Below, in pieces: positions 3,968 through 6,323 of a DNA stretch of 6,323 nucleotides. The stretch's first letter is position 1, and each line of letters starts with the position of its first letter. The notes under the pieces were generated by a model, which saw nothing but the letters and a program-made list of their open reading frames with translations, was not told the origin of the DNA and searched no databases. Where the stretch lies: contig JAILFI010000061.1 in the NCBI GenBank assembly GCA_024697655.1, positions 1-6,323 on the forward strand, read 5' to 3'. The DNA comes from Clostridiales bacterium (lineage in GTDB: Bacteria; Bacillota_A; Clostridia; Peptostreptococcales; Anaerovoracaceae). The position numbers and the translations under genes were made by a program.

Positions 3968-6100
3968 TCAGATCTTCATCGCCGTCTCGAACGCCTTCCA
4001 GATGACGGAGCGCAGGTTGCCGACCTTGCTGCAGTCGCCGACCAGATGCACATTCCTGCCGGTCGCCGTCAGCGGTGCCGGCAGATACCCGGCCGAGCTG
4101 ATGACATTATCGACGGGGATCCGCCAGGTGATCTGGCCGTCCTGTTCATCGATCTTCTCGGCATCCGGCGCCTTGCCGTACGCATCGCCGCCCTCGGTCG
4201 CCGCGTCGAACGACCCCTTCTGCACGCAGATGATCGCATCATCCTGCACTTCTGTGAGTGTTGTCTCCAGATAGACCGGTGTCTTCTGCCATGCGAACCA
4301 CTCTCTCAGATACGAGCTGTTTGCCAGGCAGACACCCTTCTGCTTGACCAGATCGTCCAGCATCTCGATGATGATGGGCTTCTTGCCCTGCAGCGCAAGT
4401 TCATACGCGATCTCGCAGCCGGTCAGGCCGCCGCCGATGACGGCCACGGTCTCGCCGACTTCTGTGCCGGTCAGGTATTCGCAGGCCTCCACCGTCTTAT
4501 CAAAGCCAGGAACTTTGCGCAGAATGCGCGGTGTCGCGCCGGTCGCGATGATCAACTCCTTGCCGGCGAATTCAGCCGCCGATTTGATCTCTGTGTTGAG
4601 ATGGACCTCAACGCCAAGTTCCTCCATCTGGCGTCTGTACCAGGCGAGCAGGTCTCTGAGCTTGCCTTTGTAGGACTCGCCGCTCGCCGCGATGAAGGTG
4701 CCGCCAAGTTCCGCACCCTTTTCGTAGATCACCGGTTCATGGCCGCGGAGTTTGAGGACTCTGGCAGCCTCCATGCCGCCGATGCCGCCGCCGATGATGA
4801 ATACTTTCTTCGGGGTCTTGGCCGGCTTGATATAGTGCTTGTTCCACTGCATCGTCTCTGCATTGACCGCGCAACGCGCCAGGCCCATGCTGTCGGACAG
4901 TTCCTGATCGTTCGGCACGCCCTTGTAGTGGCACATGTTGAAGCAGCCGTTGTGGCACAGGATGCACGGACGGATATCCTCTTCACGGCCGTCCATCATC
5001 TTGGTGACCCATTCCTGGTCTGCCAGGAAGTTGCGGGCAAAGCCCGCGCCGTCCAGTTTGCCGGCTTCGATGGAAGCCGCGGCAACAGCCGGATCCATAC
5101 GGCCTGCGCAGACGACCGGGATATCGACGAATTCCTTGATGTGCTCGACATCTTCCAGGTTGCAGTTCTCCGGCATGTAAATCGGCGGATGTGCCCAGTA
5201 CCAGGCATCATACGTGCCGTTGTCGCAGTTGAGCATGTCATAGCCCGCATCCTGCAGATACTTTGCCGCACGTTCGGATTCTTCCATGTCGCGGCCGGCT
5301 TCTTCGAACTCTTCGCCCGGAACCGCACCGTGGCGCATGCCCTTGGTCTTGCTCACAACGCTGTAGCGCAGCGAGACCGGGAAATCCTCGCCGCACGCTT
5401 CTTTGATCGCCTGTACGATCTCGACAGCGAAGCGGTAGCGGTTCTCGAAGGAATCGCCGTACTCGTCCTTTCTCTTGTTGACGTACGGCAGCGTGAACTG
5501 GTCGAGCAGATAGCCTTCATGCACCGCATGGATCTCCACGCCGTCGACCCCCGCTTCCTGCAGGAGTTTCGCTGTCTTTGCAAACGCCTCGACGAACTCG
5601 TGGATCTCCTCGACCGTCATCGCACGGGACGGCACCTTGTCGGACCAGCGGTTCGGCGAAGGGCTTGCCGTCGCGGTGATCTTATCGAGGTCCATGAACG
5701 GCTTGGACACTTTGCGCAGCGCCGGTTTGGTGTAGAGATCTTCCATCAGATCGCTGATGGTGAACGAACGGCCAAACCCTGCGGTGAGCTGGATGAACAG
5801 TTTGGCACCTGTCTTGTGGAATTCCGGCATCCAGGCAGCCAGGTCTTTATACATCTTCTTGTTCTTATGCAGCCACTGGCCCATCATCGGGTTGTAGACC
5901 GGCTGGCAGCCCGGCAGGACGAGCCCCGCGTTGTTCTCGGCGACACGCATGATGAACTCCGCGCCGGCTTTATCAAAATGGTTTTTCTCCATCCAGCCAA
6001 ACAGGTCCGTGCCGCCCATCGAGGTCAGAACGATGCGGTTTTTGATCTCGCAGTTCCCGATCTTCCACGGGGTGAATAAAGGTTCCAGTTCTTTTCTCAT
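3968..6100 (-). CDS. 2-enoate reductase-like OYE / 4Fe-4S / FAD-NAD oxidoreductase
   Basis: This 710-residue cytoplasmic enzyme is of the FadH/2-enoate reductase/BaiCD-BaiH group, which passes electrons from NAD(P)H via FAD and a 4Fe-4S cluster to FMN to reduce C=C bonds. Residues 1-375 form the Old Yellow Enzyme TIM barrel: 'LFTPWKIGNCEIKNR' (8-22), 'QLTAGFGR' (104-111), and the active-site stretch 'VEIHAVHEGYLLDQF' (188-202). Y197 aligns with the E. coli FadH catalytic Tyr166. 'PVSLRYS' (241-247) and 'YDAWYWAHPP' (297-306) are hallmarks I associate with clostridial 2-enoate reductases. Cluster cysteines are C379, C382, C386 and probably C410, with an extra C390. FAD binding is at GGGIGG (437-442), NAD(P)H binding at GGGLTG (556-561), and the C-terminal FAD motif at 'VHLVGDC' (684-690). 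The start at 6100 has AAGGAG 6 bases upstream. At 710 residues it is longer than the roughly 665 usual. The substrate (cinnamate-type acid, bile-acid enone or other) is unresolved. From residue 9 to the end it contains no TTA, CTA or TCA codons, a bias suggesting high expression. Confidence 0.9.
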   Translation of the reverse strand: MRKELEPLFTPWKIGNCEIKNRIVLTSMGGTDLFGWMEKNHFDKAGAEFIMRVAENNAGLVLPGCQPVYNPMMGQWLHKNKKMYKDLAAWMPEFHKTGAKLFIQLTAGFGRSFTISDLMEDLYTKPALRKVSKPFMDLDKITATASPSPNRWSDKVPSRAMTVEEIHEFVEAFAKTAKLLQEAGVDGVEIHAVHEGYLLDQFTLPYVNKRKDEYGDSFENRYRFAVEIVQAIKEACGEDFPVSLRYSVVSKTKGMRHGAVPGEEFEEAGRDMEESERAAKYLQDAGYDMLNCDNGTYDAWYWAHPPIYMPENCNLEDVEHIKEFVDIPVVCAGRMDPAVAAASIEAGKLDGAGFARNFLADQEWVTKMMDGREEDIRPCILCHNGCFNMCHYKGVPNDQELSDSMGLARCAVNAETMQWNKHYIKPAKTPKKVFIIGGGIGGMEAARVLKLRGHEPVIYEKGAELGGTFIAASGESYKGKLRDLLAWYRRQMEELGVEVHLNTEIKSAAEFAGKELIIATGATPRILRKVPGFDKTVEACEYLTGTEVGETVAVIGGGLTGCEIAYELALQGKKPIIIEMLDDLVKQKGVCLANSSYLREWFAWQKTPVYLETTLTEVQDDAIICVQKGSFDAATEGGDAYGKAPDAEKIDEQDGQITWRIPVDNVISSAGYLPAPLTATGRNVHLVGDCSKVGNLRSVIWKAFETAMKI

Positions 6101-6146
6101 CGCTTTCTCCTTTTCTGCATGCGTAGATCCCGACATGCGCGGGTCA

Positions 6147-6323
6147 TTATCTGCCGAAGGTACAATGCATAAAGCGGTATTGCTGGGTGACCTGCGGATA
6201 CTTTTCGTGATCCACCTCACTCAAAAACATCTCAAGCGGACGGGCATAGAGCCCGCCGTCGTCATAAAGCGCCTGGTAGATCATCAGCGGCTCGCGCGTT
6301 TCGCTGTGCAGCGCCACGCCAAC
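6147..6323 (-). CDS. DUF1653 protein, C-terminal part
   Basis: The last 58 codons run from the window edge to a TAA at 6147-6149. The protein shows the DUF1653 (PF07866) signature in order: '[20 protein letters not shown]' then '[14 protein letters not shown]', with the tail 'QQYRF' ending the domain. It is a small beta-rich domain of unknown biochemical role, found alone or fused in many bacteria. The start is outside the window. The gap to the reductase gene downstream is only 46 bases with no terminator. The two genes may therefore share a transcript, though no functional link is known. Confidence 0.85.
   Translation of the reverse strand, partial: VGVALHSETREPLMIYQALYDDGGLYARPLEMFLSEVDHEKYPQVTQQYRFMHCTFGR

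Noticed and set aside
3929..6079. 716-codon open frame on the + strand
   Set aside because: It is the codon-aligned antisense of the reductase gene. Its protein is arginine/histidine-rich with no domain logic, and it begins inside the terminator hairpin with no ribosome binding site.
6118..6139. CATGCG repeated twice upstream of the reductase gene
   Set aside because: A 6-base direct repeat at 16-base spacing is too short to distinguish from chance, and no promoter is associated with it.
6101..6220. Upstream start giving a 750-residue reductase
   Set aside because: The extension reads through the DUF1653 gene in another frame. The ATG at 6100 has AAGGAG at the right spacing and the family N-terminus follows it.
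1..6323. CRISPR array, tRNA, rRNA or prophage genes
   Set aside because: I saw no regularly spaced repeats beyond the two-copy repeat at 37-79, no cloverleaf-like sequence and no phage protein motifs.

Overview
The window looks like chromosomal DNA from an anaerobic, probably gut-associated Bacillota (Clostridia or Erysipelotrichia type). The reasons are strong AGGAGG-type ribosome binding sites, a clostridial 2-enoate-reductase-like flavoenzyme, a Bacillota-type IS150-group insertion sequence and a DUF1653 gene. The organism is an inference; no rRNA or marker gene is present.

Layout from left to right. Bases 1-141 are a gene-free flank with a 14-base direct repeat (37-50, 66-79). Bases 142-1489 are a complete, apparently intact IS3-family (IS150-group) element on the + strand. 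It has terminal inverted repeats, orfA, orfB, an A7G frameshift site and a hairpin terminator inside the left end. It also carries the two halves of a promoter that would form only when its ends are joined in a circle. Bases 1514-3766 are a minus-strand operon of three tightly overlapping SAM-dependent methyltransferase genes. In transcription order these are a soluble class I enzyme (3766-3140), a leucine-carboxyl-methyltransferase/TcmP-type enzyme (3143-2289) and an enzyme with an N-terminal membrane anchor (2305-1514). Bases 3791-3877 hold the operon's promoter and two tandem palindromic operators whose half-sites resemble DtxR/IdeR iron boxes. Bases 3906-3951 form a strong bidirectional terminator. 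Bases 3968-6100 encode, on the minus strand, a 710-residue Old Yellow Enzyme/4Fe-4S/FAD-NAD reductase of the 2-enoate reductase group. Bases 6147-6323 are the 3' end of a DUF1653 gene on the same strand.

How the parts may work together. The methyltransferase operon is the most intriguing part. Three different methyltransferases, one of them membrane-anchored, are translationally coupled behind what looks like a metal-responsive operator. This suggests a small pathway that methylates a metabolite, lipid or metallophore under control of metal status. No scaffold-building gene is in the window, so the substrate is unknown. The flavoenzyme is a separate transcription unit, probably reducing the C=C bond of an enoate or similar anaerobic electron acceptor. 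The insertion sequence sits 24 bases beyond the end of the methyltransferase operon and is transcribed toward it.
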